From NCBI GenBank assembly GCA_015064855.1, contig SVRK01000003.1:1-64000 (forward strand): DNA of 64,000 bases, written 5' to 3'. The stretch comes from Oscillospiraceae bacterium. GTDB taxonomy: Bacteria; Bacillota; Clostridia; Oscillospirales; CAG-272. Every line of letters begins with the position of its first letter. Position 1 is the first letter of the stretch. Shown here in pieces: positions 1 through 8,861 of the stretch. The translations under genes were made by a program, and so were the position numbers. Below the pieces are notes generated by a model that saw only the letters and a program-made list of their open reading frames with translations, made no database searches and was not told the origin of the DNA.

Positions 1-90
1 TGGCGGAGGGTGTGAGATTCGAACTCACGCGCCCGTGAAGGCAAACGGTTTTCAAGACCGCCTCGTTATGACCACTTCGATAACCCTCCG
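1..90 (-). tRNA. tRNA-Ser (anticodon TGA)
   Basis: Reverse complement reads cggagggttatcgaagtggtcataacgaggcggtcttgaaaaccgtttgcc...gagttcgaatctcacaccctccgcca: acceptor stem, TGA anticodon, class II variable arm, T-loop and encoded CCA. Confidence 0.95.
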
Positions 91-229
91 TGTAAGACTA
101 TTAAGTTTTTAGATTTGCGAATTTTTTAGAAAAAGTTTTAGAAAGAATTATTTTCTGCATTGTCGGAAGGGCAGAAATGTCGGGCACTTCAAGGCTTTTT
201 GGCACTTTGCAGAAATTCGCGACTGCAAA

Positions 230-263
230 TTTTCAAGACCGCCTCGTTATGACCGCTTCGATA
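230..263 (-). pseudogene. Partial duplicate of the 5' half of tRNA-Ser(TGA)
   Basis: 34 nt matching positions 49-82 of the adjacent tRNA with one mismatch (constant offset 181); no 3' half. Confidence 0.8.
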
Positions 264-565
264 TTCCTGCTTATTTGATTGTATTTTTTGCAATTAAATA
301 AGCAGGGTAAAGAGATGCGGCTCGCAAACTTGTTTGCGAATTCGCTTCGTATGTCCAACGAAAGCCGTTGTCTGCTTGCAAGCAAAAGGCTCGTTGGAAC
401 ACAAAGTGCAGCTTTGCTATTCCTACCTATTCAATACACATGTTTTTCACACAATCTCTTGTGCCTATGTATAATATCACATTTTTTTCGTCATGTCAAT
501 ATCTTTTTGAAAAAAGAAAATACTTTTTTATCTCAAGCATAATAAAACTTATTTTTTATTAAGAA

Positions 566-606
566 AATGAGCAGAGAGAGAGAAAGGCTCTCTGCTCATT
601 TTTTTG
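566..606 (-). terminator. Intrinsic (possibly bidirectional) terminator after the ADP-ribosylglycohydrolase gene
   Basis: 10-bp stem gagcagagag/ctctctgctc flanked by A/T tracts. Confidence 0.7.
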
Positions 607-607
607 A

Positions 608-1969
608 TTATTTAAACCACTCAATATGCTCCATAGTTTTTGCGATTAGGTCGTCGATGTTTGATTTATCATGACCTAGTATTTGTGTTTCTAAAACTCC
701 GTTAAATGGTTTTATCCATTTTTCATCGATGTTATCAATTCCATAGGTCATACCGACGATTGAGCCAACAGTTGCGCCGTTGCAGTCGGTGTCGAAGCCT
801 GTTTCAACAGCCATACAGATTGACTTGCCAAAGTCGCCCTCACCATAGAGAAGCGCTGCGGTTACAATTAATGCGTTTGAAATTGTATGGCACCAGTCGT
901 GAGAATTTTCGTTGTTATAGCGAGCGTGGATGCTTGCAAATGCTTCCTCTTTGGTTTTGCCATTTAGATAGCCGTCAACAATTTCCATTGCTTGCTCATA
1001 TAGACGAGAGGTTGATGGAATTTGTGAAAGACCTGCATAAATAACGTTTAAGATGTTTTCACTTGTCTTTGCGTAAGCAAGCATAGCGGAAATATACATC
1101 TCTCCATAAATACCATTCTTGATATGAGAAATAGACGCATCGCGCCAAGCAAAATCAGCCGCTTGCTCAGGGTTACCTGCAACGTAGCCGTAGTAGTCAC
1201 CGCGGATTTGTGCGCCAATCCACTCTCTATATGGGTTTTTGTAGTAAGCAGTATATGGTGGAACGTAGCTCTTCAAAAAGTTCATATAAGCAACTCTTTC
1301 GGCAGTGCAGTAAGCATTCTTCGGTTGATGCTCCATCCAAGCCTCTAAAACATTTTTAGGTGTGAATTTTCCACCGTGGCGGTTGATAATATGCTGACCC
1401 ATAACCGTGTAGTTTGTGTCGTCGTCAGCCTCAGCAAACTTCACCTTGTCAGCATAGCATTGCGACCACAAATGCCAAGGCTGAAGTCCGATTTTTGCGA
1501 GCTCATCACGATTTACATCTGTGCTCAAAATATATCTTGACATTGGGTAGTTATTTGACATTTTCAAAAGAGCGGTCAAGGTCTTTGTCCAAAGTCCTTC
1601 AATTGGCTTGCCAAGGAAGCATCCTGAAATTCTACCATACCAAGCACCAGCAATCTTTTTCTCAAGCGAAACGGATGCGCTGTCTTCCTTTAATAAATCA
1701 AGATTGCGTAAGGCTCTTATACCTTCAAGGTCGCTTGGCTCGTTATACTTGTATCCTTCGCGGATAGGAAGCTCATTAACAAGCTTGGCAATCGCTTCTG
1801 CAACCTCTTCCTTAAATTCTCCGTCGGGAAGCTTATGAGTCGCAAAAATCAATTCTTTGTAAGGCTCGATGTCAAGTCCTTCCTCGTAGCTTTGATTATA
1901 TTCAACAGGAAGCTCAACAGCGTAATGCTCCCAACAGTGGAATTGTTCGGGATTTTTAATGATTTTCAT
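608..1969 (-). CDS. ADP-ribosylglycohydrolase family protein
   Basis: ORF 453 aa; GRISGCFLGKPIEG, DDDTNYT and TGFDTDCNGATVGSIVG motifs typical of the DraG/ARH fold. Confidence 0.85.
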   Translation of the reverse strand: MKIIKNPEQFHCWEHYAVELPVEYNQSYEEGLDIEPYKELIFATHKLPDGEFKEEVAEAIAKLVNELPIREGYKYNEPSDLEGIRALRNLDLLKEDSASVSLEKKIAGAWYGRISGCFLGKPIEGLWTKTLTALLKMSNNYPMSRYILSTDVNRDELAKIGLQPWHLWSQCYADKVKFAEADDDTNYTVMGQHIINRHGGKFTPKNVLEAWMEHQPKNAYCTAERVAYMNFLKSYVPPYTAYYKNPYREWIGAQIRGDYYGYVAGNPEQAADFAWRDASISHIKNGIYGEMYISAMLAYAKTSENILNVIYAGLSQIPSTSRLYEQAMEIVDGYLNGKTKEEAFASIHARYNNENSHDWCHTISNALIVTAALLYGEGDFGKSICMAVETGFDTDCNGATVGSIVGMTYGIDNIDEKWIKPFNGVLETQILGHDKSNIDDLIAKTMEHIEWFK

Positions 1970-1979
1970 AATATATACC

Positions 1980-2888
1980 TCATATTTTAAAGAATTTTAT
2001 TGATTTTATAGCTGTGCCATCAGGAAAGTCTTTCACCTTGGCAAGGGCAATGAATTCGCCATTTTCATAGACACGCAAAAATGTATCCACAGGGAAGTGA
2101 GTGCCGATTTTTTTCTGATATATCTCGCATCCGCTTTTAAAAAGGCGTGTATAAAACTCGCTAAACGAGATTTTTTCGGCATCCTTGAAAAGCTCCTCTG
2201 GTGGCAAAAGCAGATTTACTCTTTCCTCATATGGCATATTTTCAAGCTCTGCGATTGTGTATGCGTTTTCGAGCTTAAAATCGCCGCTCTCGGTTCTTTT
2301 TAGCTCTTTCATTGTCGCACCGCACCCAAGATGTGCGCCGATGTCGGCACAAAGCGTGCGGATATATGTACCCTTTGAGCAAGCAACAGTCAATTTGTAA
2401 ACGCCCTCACTTTCGTTTAGAGCCTCAGGCTCAATAGAGAAAACAGTGATTTTTCTTGCTTGGCGTTCAATTTCCACACCTTGTCTTGCGAGGTCAACTA
2501 GCTTTTTGCCGTCAACCTTTAATGCGCTGTACATAGGGGGCACCTGCATAATCTCCCCCTCAAATTTTTTACAAGCCATAAAAAATTCGCTTTTGGTTGG
2601 GAGTGTTGTGCATTTTGTAAGAATCTTGCCTGTAATATCCTCAGTGTCTGTAGTGATGCCAAGCTTAATTTCGGCAACATATTTTTTGTTTTCGGAGAGC
2701 AAATATTCAGATGCCTTAGCACTTCTGCCGACTAAAACAGGCAAAACACCAGTGGCTAAAGGGTCAAGCGTGCCTGTGTGCCCAACCTTTTTTGTCAAAA
2801 AAAGCTTTCTAATTTTAAAAACAATATCATGGGAGGTGACGCCCTTATGCTTGTTTATAAGGATTACTCCAGATAATTCTTTATCCAT
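1980..2888 (-). CDS. truB: tRNA pseudouridine(55) synthase TruB
   Basis: GVILINKHKGVTSHDIVFKIRK, GHTGTLDPLATGVLPV and SKGTYIRTLCADIG motifs. Confidence 0.96.
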   Translation of the reverse strand: MDKELSGVILINKHKGVTSHDIVFKIRKLFLTKKVGHTGTLDPLATGVLPVLVGRSAKASEYLLSENKKYVAEIKLGITTDTEDITGKILTKCTTLPTKSEFFMACKKFEGEIMQVPPMYSALKVDGKKLVDLARQGVEIERQARKITVFSIEPEALNESEGVYKLTVACSKGTYIRTLCADIGAHLGCGATMKELKRTESGDFKLENAYTIAELENMPYEERVNLLLPPEELFKDAEKISFSEFYTRLFKSGCEIYQKKIGTHFPVDTFLRVYENGEFIALAKVKDFPDGTAIKSIKFFKI

Positions 2889-3870
2889 TTTTTATACCTT
2901 TTTTATATTCCTCGATAGCTTCTCCAAATTTAGAAACGACAAGCTCTATAGCCTCCTCTGGGCTGTTTGCCACAACCGTTGCACCGGCCGCACGGATATG
3001 TCCGCCACCACCAAAAGCCATACAAACCTTGGAAACATCAATCTCGGCATTTGCGCGAGAGGATAGAGAATATTTGGTTTCGTCCTTTTGTTGCTTTAAG
3101 GAAATTGCAACCAAAACCCCCTCAACCGAGCGCACAGTGTTTACAATGTCGCCAATATCGCCATCGGTTATTCCGTTTAAGGCTTTCATTTCGTTTGTGA
3201 ACATAATCAGAGAAAGTGCGCCGTCGTAGTAAAGCTGCATTTTCTCGTATGTAAGCCTTTGTGCCTTGATTTCCTCAAGTGACTTTGAATCGAAAATTAT
3301 GCGGTTAATCTCCGCATGGTCAATCCCTTTTTTGATAACCTCGGAGGCGAGTGACATAGTTTCCGGCGTTACGTTTGAATATCTAAATCCACCTGTGTCC
3401 GCACTCATACCGGCATATAAGCATTCATAAAAATGTAAGGGCAAATCGTTTAAAATATCAAGCTCTTGAGCTAAAAGATAAACGTTTTCGGCACAGGATG
3501 CTCTGAAATTCTCATAATATTCGGAAAAGCGAGTGCACATTTTATGGTGGTCAATAGTTAAATCAACCTTTTCGGCAAGATAAGAAAGCTCGCCAAGCTG
3601 CATAGGAGATGCAACGTCAATTGCGATATATCTTTCGTATCCCTTTTCCGTATATTCAAGCGTAGCTCCACCTGTTATAAATCCGAATTTAGAGGGGGGA
3701 GTGTCTGTACAAGCAACGTCGGAGGGAGAGCCGAGATAGGTTAAAATTTCCTTCAAGGCAAACGCGCTGCCAAGCGTATCCGGGTCGGGATTTTTGTGGC
3801 AAAGAATAAGAGTGTATTTTATCTCCTTTAGCTTCCTTGCCACCTCGTTTAATGAAGCTTCCTTAATCAT
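2881..3870 (-). CDS. nrnA: DHH/DHHA1 phosphoesterase, NrnA-like oligoribonuclease/pAp phosphatase
   Basis: CHKNPDPDTLGSAFAL, IDHH and GGGGHIRAAGA motifs; adjacent to truB/rbfA. Confidence 0.9.
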   Translation of the reverse strand: MIKEASLNEVARKLKEIKYTLILCHKNPDPDTLGSAFALKEILTYLGSPSDVACTDTPPSKFGFITGGATLEYTEKGYERYIAIDVASPMQLGELSYLAEKVDLTIDHHKMCTRFSEYYENFRASCAENVYLLAQELDILNDLPLHFYECLYAGMSADTGGFRYSNVTPETMSLASEVIKKGIDHAEINRIIFDSKSLEEIKAQRLTYEKMQLYYDGALSLIMFTNEMKALNGITDGDIGDIVNTVRSVEGVLVAISLKQQKDETKYSLSSRANAEIDVSKVCMAFGGGGHIRAAGATVVANSPEEAIELVVSKFGEAIEEYKKGIKNG

Positions 3871-4225
3871 TTTCTTCCTCGTCGTCTTTTATATCAAGCG
3901 TTTTTAAAATTGATGAAATGTTTGCGCCATATTCAGCCGAGGCATCGTGCTCAAACATTAGTTCGGGTGTGATTCTTAAATTAATACGTCTTGCAAGCTC
4001 GGAGCGGAAAAATCCACTCGCGTTTTTAAGCGCCTTGCCAACCTCCTTTGGGTCAGAGCCAAGAACGGAATAGTATATTTTTGCAAATTTTAAATCACCC
4101 GAAACGTTAGCACCTGTTATAGAAACCAAAGCTCCTGCAATTCGGGGGTCCTTTACGTCGCGCAAAATGAGTGCCATTTCCTCTTTTACTGCGTCATTTA
4201 TTCTATTTCTTCTGTATTTAGCCAT
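3863..4225 (-). CDS. rbfA: Ribosome-binding factor A (start at internal ATG, MAKYRRNRIND)
   Basis: RINDAVKEEMALILRDVKDPRI...FAKIYYSVLG motif set; size and synteny. Confidence 0.93.
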   Translation of the reverse strand: MAKYRRNRINDAVKEEMALILRDVKDPRIAGALVSITGANVSGDLKFAKIYYSVLGSDPKEVGKALKNASGFFRSELARRINLRITPELMFEHDASAEYGANISSILKTLDIKDDEEEND

Positions 4226-4381
4226 AAATTTTACCTCATATGTCGTAAAAATATTACTTCCCATATATTATACCACATCTTTATAACAAATTCAAATACT
4301 TTACTTGAAAAATGGATAAAAAAATGATAGAATATTTTTGTAGATTTATAAAAGACGTTAAGAAGTATTTTAGGAGGGAAA

Positions 4382-5767
4382 ATGACAACGGGAGAAATTA
4401 TTTTACTTGTGGTTGGGATTTTTAATTTAGCGCTTATATTTTTGATAGGTGCAGTGTCTTTATATACCATAATGGCATTAAAAAAGCAAAAAGCTCCAAC
4501 CGTTGATATTTCACCTATAAAGGAAGTGATTGATTTAAAAATCAATCAAATTTCAACAGAAAATAGGCATTTTGCAAATAATATGGGTGAAAAAATTTCA
4601 ATGCTTGAAAAAGCAATGAAGGAGCTAAACGAGCAAAACAACAAAAACTACGTTGATATGATGGAGAAGCTTAATGCATCTATCAATCAGATGTCAAAAT
4701 CAACACGTGAGGAAAACGAAAAGGCCATAGAAAACCTAAACAAGAAGTTCGACGAGTTTTCAAAGAATATGGCAGAAAAATATGACCTTATTGACAAGAC
4801 CGTTGGCAAATCTCTTTCCGATTTGCGTCGCGAAAACAGTGAAAAGCTTGAAAGCATCCAAAAGACAGTAGGGGAGAGGCTTGACGGCGTACAAAAAACA
4901 GTTGACGAAAAGCTTCAAAAGACTATTGACGAGCGCTTGAAGGAGTCATTTGAAAACGTTGTTTCTCAAATTGGCAACGTAAACAAGGCAATCGGTGAAA
5001 TAAAGGGCATTGCAACCGACGTTGGCTCGCTTAAAAACGTACTAACCAACGTTAAAACGAAGGGTATTGCCGGAGAGGTTATTCTCGGTGGAATTATAGG
5101 TGATATTTTGACAAAGGAGCAGTACGAGGAAAACGTACCGACCAAGCAAGGCTCACGCGACCCTGTTGAATTTGCCATTAAAATGCCGGCAAGTGATGAG
5201 GAGTATGTTTATTTGCCAATCGACTCTAAATTCCCGCTTGAATCCTACTATAAAATCAAGGATGCAATAGACGCAGGCGATAAGGCTATGCTTGAGCTTG
5301 CTCGCAAGGAGTTGAGGGCGAAAATGCTTGTATTTGCTAAGGATATCTCGGGCAAATATATCGACCCACCAAACACAACCGATTTTGCCATTATGTTCTT
5401 GCCGAACGAGGGGCTTTATATCGAAGCGATTGAGCTTGGACTTTTTGAAGAATGTCAAAGAAAATACGGCATAAATATTGCAGGACCAACAACGCTTTCT
5501 GCATTGCTAAACGCTTTAAAGCAAGGCTTTAAGTCCCTTGCAATTCAGAAAAAGAGTGCAGATGTATTTAAGCTTCTAGAGGCTGTAAAGACCGAATTTG
5601 AAACGTTTGCAGATGCTCTTTCAAAGACCAAAAAGCATATTGAACAGGCGGACGCTGATCTTGCCAACCTAATTGGTACAAGAACTAACGTTATGACAAG
5701 AAAGCTAAAAACCGTTGATACAATCTCAGCTAACGAGGCTAAGGAAATTTTAGGAATAGACGAATAA
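4382..5767 (+). CDS. rmuC: DNA recombination protein RmuC
   Basis: N-terminal TM, long coiled coil, then GIAGEVILGGII...LPIDSKFPLESYYK...IMFLPNEGLYIEA core. Confidence 0.92.
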   Translation: MTTGEIILLVVGIFNLALIFLIGAVSLYTIMALKKQKAPTVDISPIKEVIDLKINQISTENRHFANNMGEKISMLEKAMKELNEQNNKNYVDMMEKLNASINQMSKSTREENEKAIENLNKKFDEFSKNMAEKYDLIDKTVGKSLSDLRRENSEKLESIQKTVGERLDGVQKTVDEKLQKTIDERLKESFENVVSQIGNVNKAIGEIKGIATDVGSLKNVLTNVKTKGIAGEVILGGIIGDILTKEQYEENVPTKQGSRDPVEFAIKMPASDEEYVYLPIDSKFPLESYYKIKDAIDAGDKAMLELARKELRAKMLVFAKDISGKYIDPPNTTDFAIMFLPNEGLYIEAIELGLFEECQRKYGINIAGPTTLSALLNALKQGFKSLAIQKKSADVFKLLEAVKTEFETFADALSKTKKHIEQADADLANLIGTRTNVMTRKLKTVDTISANEAKEILGIDE

Positions 5768-5793
5768 GAAAAAGAGCCAAACGGCTCTTTTTC
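5767..5793 (+). terminator. Intrinsic terminator after rmuC
   Basis: aaaaagagccaaacggctcttttt. Confidence 0.8.
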
Positions 5794-5895
5794 TGTTATA
5801 ATAAACAATATACTTGAAATTTTTATTTCTTTGTGATATCATTGTTTTATATAAACTCATAATATTCTAGTATCACCTTGAAAGGAGATATTTAT

Positions 5896-6750
5896 ATGAC
5901 AATTAATGAAAAAGCGGCTTTGGAAATGGTACAACAATATGAAAAAGCGAGCATCACAACCTTTTCCTCATCATTAAAGCTACCAGATAAAAAGGAAATC
6001 ATTTCAATCTTAAACGATATACAAGGGCTATTTTTCCCTGCTTACTTTGCTGATTGCACACATTGTGCCGGAAGCTTTGCAGAGGAGAGAATAAGCTCAA
6101 TAAGCTTCAAAATAAAAAAGCAAATAGAGCTTGCGCTTATGTTGAAGGATAAATCGGAGGCGGGCAAAAAAGCAAAGGAAATAGCGAACGATTTTATTGC
6201 AAATTTGCCACGTGTACACGATATGCTTTTGAAGGATGTTGAGGCAACCTATGAGGGTGACCCGGCGGCTGAAAGTAAGGAGGCTATTGTTTTTTGTTAT
6301 CCTGGTCTATATGCAATTTTTGTTTATAGAGTTGCTAATTTGCTATACAAAAGTGGAGTTCCGTTTGTGCCGAGAATTATGACCGAGCACGCGCATTCAA
6401 TGACGGGTATTGATATTAACCCTGGCGCAACAATAGGTGAATATTTCTTTATCGACCACGGAACAGGCATAGTTATCGGTGAAACCACCGAAATCGGAAA
6501 TCACGTTAAAATCTATCAAGGCGTTACCTTGGGCGCACTATCCCCAAGAAAGGGACAAAGTCTTTCCGGTGTTAAGCGTCACCCAACTGTTTGTGATAAC
6601 GTTACTATTTATTCGGGCGCGTCAATTCTTGGTGGAGAAACAGTGATTGGTGAGGGCGCAGTTATCGGCGGCAACTCGTTTATTACAGAAAGCATATCGG
6701 CAGGCTCAAGGGTTTACGTTAAAAAGCCGGAGCACATAATTAAAAATTAA
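5896..6750 (+). CDS. cysE: Serine O-acetyltransferase (EpsC/CysE-like)
   Basis: Left-handed hexapeptide repeats; HAHSMTGIDINPGATIGEYFFIDHGTGIVIGETTEIG; RBS aaggag before internal ATG. Confidence 0.9.
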   Translation: MTINEKAALEMVQQYEKASITTFSSSLKLPDKKEIISILNDIQGLFFPAYFADCTHCAGSFAEERISSISFKIKKQIELALMLKDKSEAGKKAKEIANDFIANLPRVHDMLLKDVEATYEGDPAAESKEAIVFCYPGLYAIFVYRVANLLYKSGVPFVPRIMTEHAHSMTGIDINPGATIGEYFFIDHGTGIVIGETTEIGNHVKIYQGVTLGALSPRKGQSLSGVKRHPTVCDNVTIYSGASILGGETVIGEGAVIGGNSFITESISAGSRVYVKKPEHIIKN

Positions 6751-6760
6751 AGGACAAAAA

Positions 6761-7243
6761 ATGGACGCAAAAATAAAAATAACAACAAGCCAAACTGAAT
6801 ATAAGGGTAAATCTATCTTTGATAGAGTTGCGAGTGAGCTTATGATTCAAGAAACCTTTGATGTCTTAGACGGAAGCGAGCTGGTTGAAACAACGCTTTA
6901 CGGTAGATTTTCAACCAAGAACGGCGTTTATTCCTTGAAATACGAGGAGGAAACCGAGGGAATGGGTGGTGTCTATACCGAGCTTAAATTCGATATGGAT
7001 AAGCCAAAGGAGGTAAGCATTATTCGCACAGGTGCACTTGACAGCTGTATGTATTTTGAAGAGGGCAAGCGCAATATTTGTGTATATAATACAGGCATTA
7101 TGCCTTTTGAAATTTGCATATATTCAAAATCTATTGACAATAGACTTTTGACAGACGGCTATATTGAAATCACATATTTGATTGAGATAAGAGGCGCGTG
7201 TGCTCAAAAAACAGTAATGAAAATGGAAGTGGAAGCTATATGA
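6761..7243 (+). CDS. DUF1934-like beta-barrel protein
   Basis: Size, sequence pattern and small beta-rich composition. Confidence 0.7.
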   Translation: MDAKIKITTSQTEYKGKSIFDRVASELMIQETFDVLDGSELVETTLYGRFSTKNGVYSLKYEEETEGMGGVYTELKFDMDKPKEVSIIRTGALDSCMYFEEGKRNICVYNTGIMPFEICIYSKSIDNRLLTDGYIEITYLIEIRGACAQKTVMKMEVEAI

Positions 7244-8280
7244 CAGAATCCGAATTCAAGGCCGAGCTTAAAAATCTAAATGGCGGATATTTATTTTTCG
7301 GCGGTGAGGATTATTTAAAGTATATGTATTCAAAGGAAGCACAAAAGAGAATTTTAGATGGCTCCTTTGATGAATTTAACCACATAATTTTATATGCCGA
7401 GGAGTTTTCACCGTCCTCGCTTTCTCAAGCGATTTCCGCTTTCCCTATGATGGCACAGAAAAAGCTCGTCGAGGTGCGCGGAGTTGACTATACTGCATTT
7501 AAAAAGGATACTTGGGAGGCTGTTGACGACGTTTTATCGACTCTTGACCAAAACGACCATACAGTGCTTATTCTTCGTGCGGATAACAACTGCTTTAACG
7601 CAGGAAAGCTACCCAAAGCTCCGAGCGAGGCATATAAAATTTTGACTAAATATTTAAAGCCTGTTGAGTTTGAGTTTCCAAGCTCTCAAAGGCTTAAATC
7701 TTGGGTTTTGCGTCACTTTACCGACAATGATGTAAAATGCGATGGACAAATTCCGGACAAGCTGGTTGAAATATGCGGACACGATATGTGGATACTTTCA
7801 AATGAAATTGATAAATTATCAAGCTACGTTAAGCAAAACGGGCGCGATACGGTAAACTGTGAGGATATTGAATTCGTATCCTGCCAAACGGTAGAATATG
7901 ATGATTTTCAGTTGACAAACGCACTGCTTGAAAAGAATAAATCGCTTGTTTTTGAAACCATGTATCGTCAAAAATCATCACATGAGCCACCAATGGCAAT
8001 TCTTGCCTCCGTTGTGCGCCTATATTCCGACCTATTACTCGTTGAAACGCTTTACAGCTCAGGCAATAACAAGAGCCAAATTGCAACAGCGCTTAAAATG
8101 CACGAATTTAAGGTTGGCAAATATTTAAAATGCATAAATGGTGAAAATCCTAAAAAATTTGTACGCGCACTTGAGCTTTGCCAAGAGGCGGATATGAAAT
8201 CCAAATCCCTCTCAAATTTAACGTCCTATATAGCTCTTGAAAGACTTGTGAGCTCGCTTTGCGCTCTGTTTTGCAGGTGA
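7240..8280 (+). CDS. holA: DNA polymerase III subunit delta
   Basis: GGYLFFGGEDYLKYMY N-terminus and HolA-like clamp-loader pattern; start at MTESEF overlapping the upstream stop. Confidence 0.88.
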   Translation: MTESEFKAELKNLNGGYLFFGGEDYLKYMYSKEAQKRILDGSFDEFNHIILYAEEFSPSSLSQAISAFPMMAQKKLVEVRGVDYTAFKKDTWEAVDDVLSTLDQNDHTVLILRADNNCFNAGKLPKAPSEAYKILTKYLKPVEFEFPSSQRLKSWVLRHFTDNDVKCDGQIPDKLVEICGHDMWILSNEIDKLSSYVKQNGRDTVNCEDIEFVSCQTVEYDDFQLTNALLEKNKSLVFETMYRQKSSHEPPMAILASVVRLYSDLLLVETLYSSGNNKSQIATALKMHEFKVGKYLKCINGENPKKFVRALELCQEADMKSKSLSNLTSYIALERLVSSLCALFCR

Positions 8281-8283
8281 AAT

Positions 8284-8859
8284 ATGAAGATAAAATATCC
8301 AATAATAGTTGAGGGAAAGTACGATAAAATCAAAATAGATTCGCTTGTTAGCGCAAGGGTAGTAACAACAGGTGGATTTAGTGTTTTTAATGACAAGGAA
8401 AAAATCAGCTTAATAAAAAAGCTGGCTGATAAGTCAAAAATTATTATTTTAACTGACTCAGACGGTGCGGGCAATCTTATTCGCTCGTATATAAAAAGAG
8501 CATTAAAGCCCGAGCAAATAATAAATTTATATACACCTTACGTTATGGGTAAGGAAAAAAGAAAAAGAGAAGCATCAAAAGAGGGCGCTCTTGGGGTTGA
8601 GGGAATCGACTCTGAAAGGCTGTTAGCACTTTTAGCACCGTTTAGCGATGACAATGAGGAAAAAATCCATAACGAAATAACAAAGGCGGATTTTTACGCG
8701 TATGGCTTAAGTGGTCGAGAAAACAGCAAAGAGGCAAGAGAGAAAATTTTGAAAAAGCTTGATTTGCCGACGAATATGAGTCCAAACGCAATGCTACAAG
8801 CAATAAACATTTTATATTCAAAGGGAGAATTTGAAGCTATTTTAAATAGTGGGAATTAG
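8284..8859 (+). CDS. rnmV: Toprim-domain ribonuclease M5-like protein
   Basis: IIVEGKYDK...ILTDSDGAGNLIRSYIK Toprim motifs; 191 aa. Confidence 0.82.
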   Translation: MKIKYPIIVEGKYDKIKIDSLVSARVVTTGGFSVFNDKEKISLIKKLADKSKIIILTDSDGAGNLIRSYIKRALKPEQIINLYTPYVMGKEKRKREASKEGALGVEGIDSERLLALLAPFSDDNEEKIHNEITKADFYAYGLSGRENSKEAREKILKKLDLPTNMSPNAMLQAINILYSKGEFEAILNSGN

Positions 8860-8861
8860 TC

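Noticed and set aside
279-562. 87-aa and 64-aa plus-strand ORFs downstream of tRNA-Ser
   Set aside because: Cover a palindromic element and AT-rich DNA; no convincing RBS or recognisable protein features
2446-3066. 206-aa plus-strand ORF opposite truB/nrnA
   Set aside because: Fully overlaps two confidently identified genes on the opposite strand
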